From NCBI GenBank assembly GCA_965153455.1, contig OZ234499.1, positions 3,331,577 through 3,395,576 of the forward strand: a DNA stretch of 64,000 nucleotides. The letters run 5' to 3'. How positions within the stretch are numbered: the first letter of the stretch is position 1; the number at the start of each line of letters is the position of its first letter. The translations under genes were made by a program, and so were the position numbers. The notes under the pieces are model-generated. The model was given only the letters and a program-made list of their open reading frames with translations, was not told the DNA's origin and searched no databases. Origin of the DNA: Sphagnum compactum. Taxonomy: Eukaryota; Bryophyta; Sphagnopsida; Sphagnales. Of the stretch, positions 63,003-64,000 are shown in pieces.

Positions 63003-64000
63003 GCGTTGGCCGGGTATTGAATGAAAATACAGAACCGGGCCGGTTTTCATCCTGGTTCTCTCCCAAAGAACCGGACGGTATCATCCCGGCATGATACCCG
63101 AGACGACACCCGCTAACAGGGTACGTTTATTGAGAGAACCGGATTCTCTTGAGATCAGTTCAAACCCTGAACCCTGGGTAGGTTATAATACAACCCCCAA
63201 GTCCAGTTCTTACTTAGTTAATAGATTAGTTAGTGCATTTGACTTTCATTTGCACTTGCATATTTTCATCAACATTTTTTTTTGCATTATGCATTCATTT
63301 TGAAAAAAATGGGTGATGAATTTGTAAATGCTTGTAATTGCTTACATTGCTCACATGTGTGTGGTCTATTGAAACTAAATAATCACAACTTTCAAAATTA
63401 GAAAAATATTAAATTATTTGATTTTTTCAACTCTAATCCCTTAACAAATTCTAAAAATATACAATCAATCCATGTGGAGAGGAATGTTGAGATTTTTATG
63501 AATGAAAGTGAAATTGATTGGAAGAGAGAACTAAAGAAAAAATGTTTAAAAGATCTAAAGCATGGATGAAAGCACATTACAATGATTCTTTTTAGGGTTT
63601 CACATTGTACACCCCTTTTTTAGGGGTGTGCATGTTTGAGTGTATCCAACTTCAAACTTTTGAAAGAATTTCATAATATTTTTTCATATTATGTTAGAAT
63701 TTAACCTAAGCAAGATATTAGAAGAAAAACAATTTCATTTCATTTTATAAAATGGGAAATTGGAATATATTTGTGAAAACAAATGTAGTGCACCTATGTG
63801 CTTAAAAATACAAATATATTTCAAAAATAATTAAATGATTTTAAATCTTTATGAAAGTTGAACATATATTGAATCATATCGTTTCACATAGTTTGAACCA
63901 TGTTTGGATATCATGTGATTAATTTTTTAAAATTCATTTCAAAAAATGATTTTTTTCAACAAAGATGTGATAAATGTGTGGTAAATTAAAATTTTGACAA
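63003..64000. other. AT-rich intergenic sequence with an ACCGG-rich start
   Basis: The first ~170 bp are rich in AACCGG and GGTAC words (a pattern also seen at 16310-16440), which suggests a shared repeat. The remainder is AT-rich with no recognisable gene. Confidence 0.45.

Overview
This is an AT-rich nuclear window from a land plant. The evidence is GT-AG spliced genes, a LOB-domain gene (a streptophyte/plant family), a leucine-rich-repeat receptor kinase, plant-type TTTAGGG telomere-like motifs, MITEs and a decayed non-LTR-type reverse transcriptase. The gene spacing and my recollection of the retroelement family suggest a non-seed plant, perhaps a moss such as Sphagnum. That placement is inference and the sequence alone does not prove it.

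Layout: (1) 1-2.45 kb is intergenic and holds a large inverted repeat. (2) 2455-6499, minus strand, is a two-exon LRR receptor-like kinase of the EMS1/PSKR/PSY1R/BRI1 type (subfamily X), about 1193 aa. (3) 6.5-36 kb is a long gene-poor stretch of AT-rich DNA with microsatellites. It contains a ~310-bp dispersed repeat, a ~270-bp element with terminal inverted repeats, a hAT-like MITE, a reverse-transcriptase pseudogene (about 18.99-21.0 kb, minus), a poly-C/poly-G tract and a very clean CACTA-type MITE with a 3-bp target-site duplication. (4) 36978-41464, plus strand, is a nine-exon SPRTN-type DNA-protein-crosslink protease. All splice phases close to give 828 aa: a SprT metalloprotease domain, a zinc ribbon, a long disordered tail with a SUMO-interaction-like motif, and a C-terminal UBZ4 zinc finger. 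(5) 41.5-49.7 kb is repeat-rich, with the second copy of the 310-bp repeat and 40-bp and 42-bp minisatellites. (6) 49746-51417, minus, is a two-exon class I LBD transcription factor, set in a 48.7-54.3 kb segment whose non-coding DNA is unusually rich in CTGCA, AGCT and GATC words. (7) 54.5-55.0 kb is a 42-bp minisatellite. (8) 55-62.5 kb has no gene that I recognise. (9) 62584-62857, minus, looks like the mitochondrial ATP synthase subunit f (ATP17) gene, broken by one extra base. (10) 63.0-64 kb is AT-rich intergenic DNA.

The genes form no pathway or operon; this is ordinary plant gene order. Three stand as intact models: receptor kinase (cell-surface signalling), SPRTN (genome maintenance) and LBD (development). 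The ATP synthase f copy is intact only if the extra base is an assembly error. The most biologically interesting item is the SPRTN protein, which pairs a SIM-like motif with a ubiquitin-binding finger. The transposon footprints, the coding-length minisatellites and the compositional island around the LBD gene come next.
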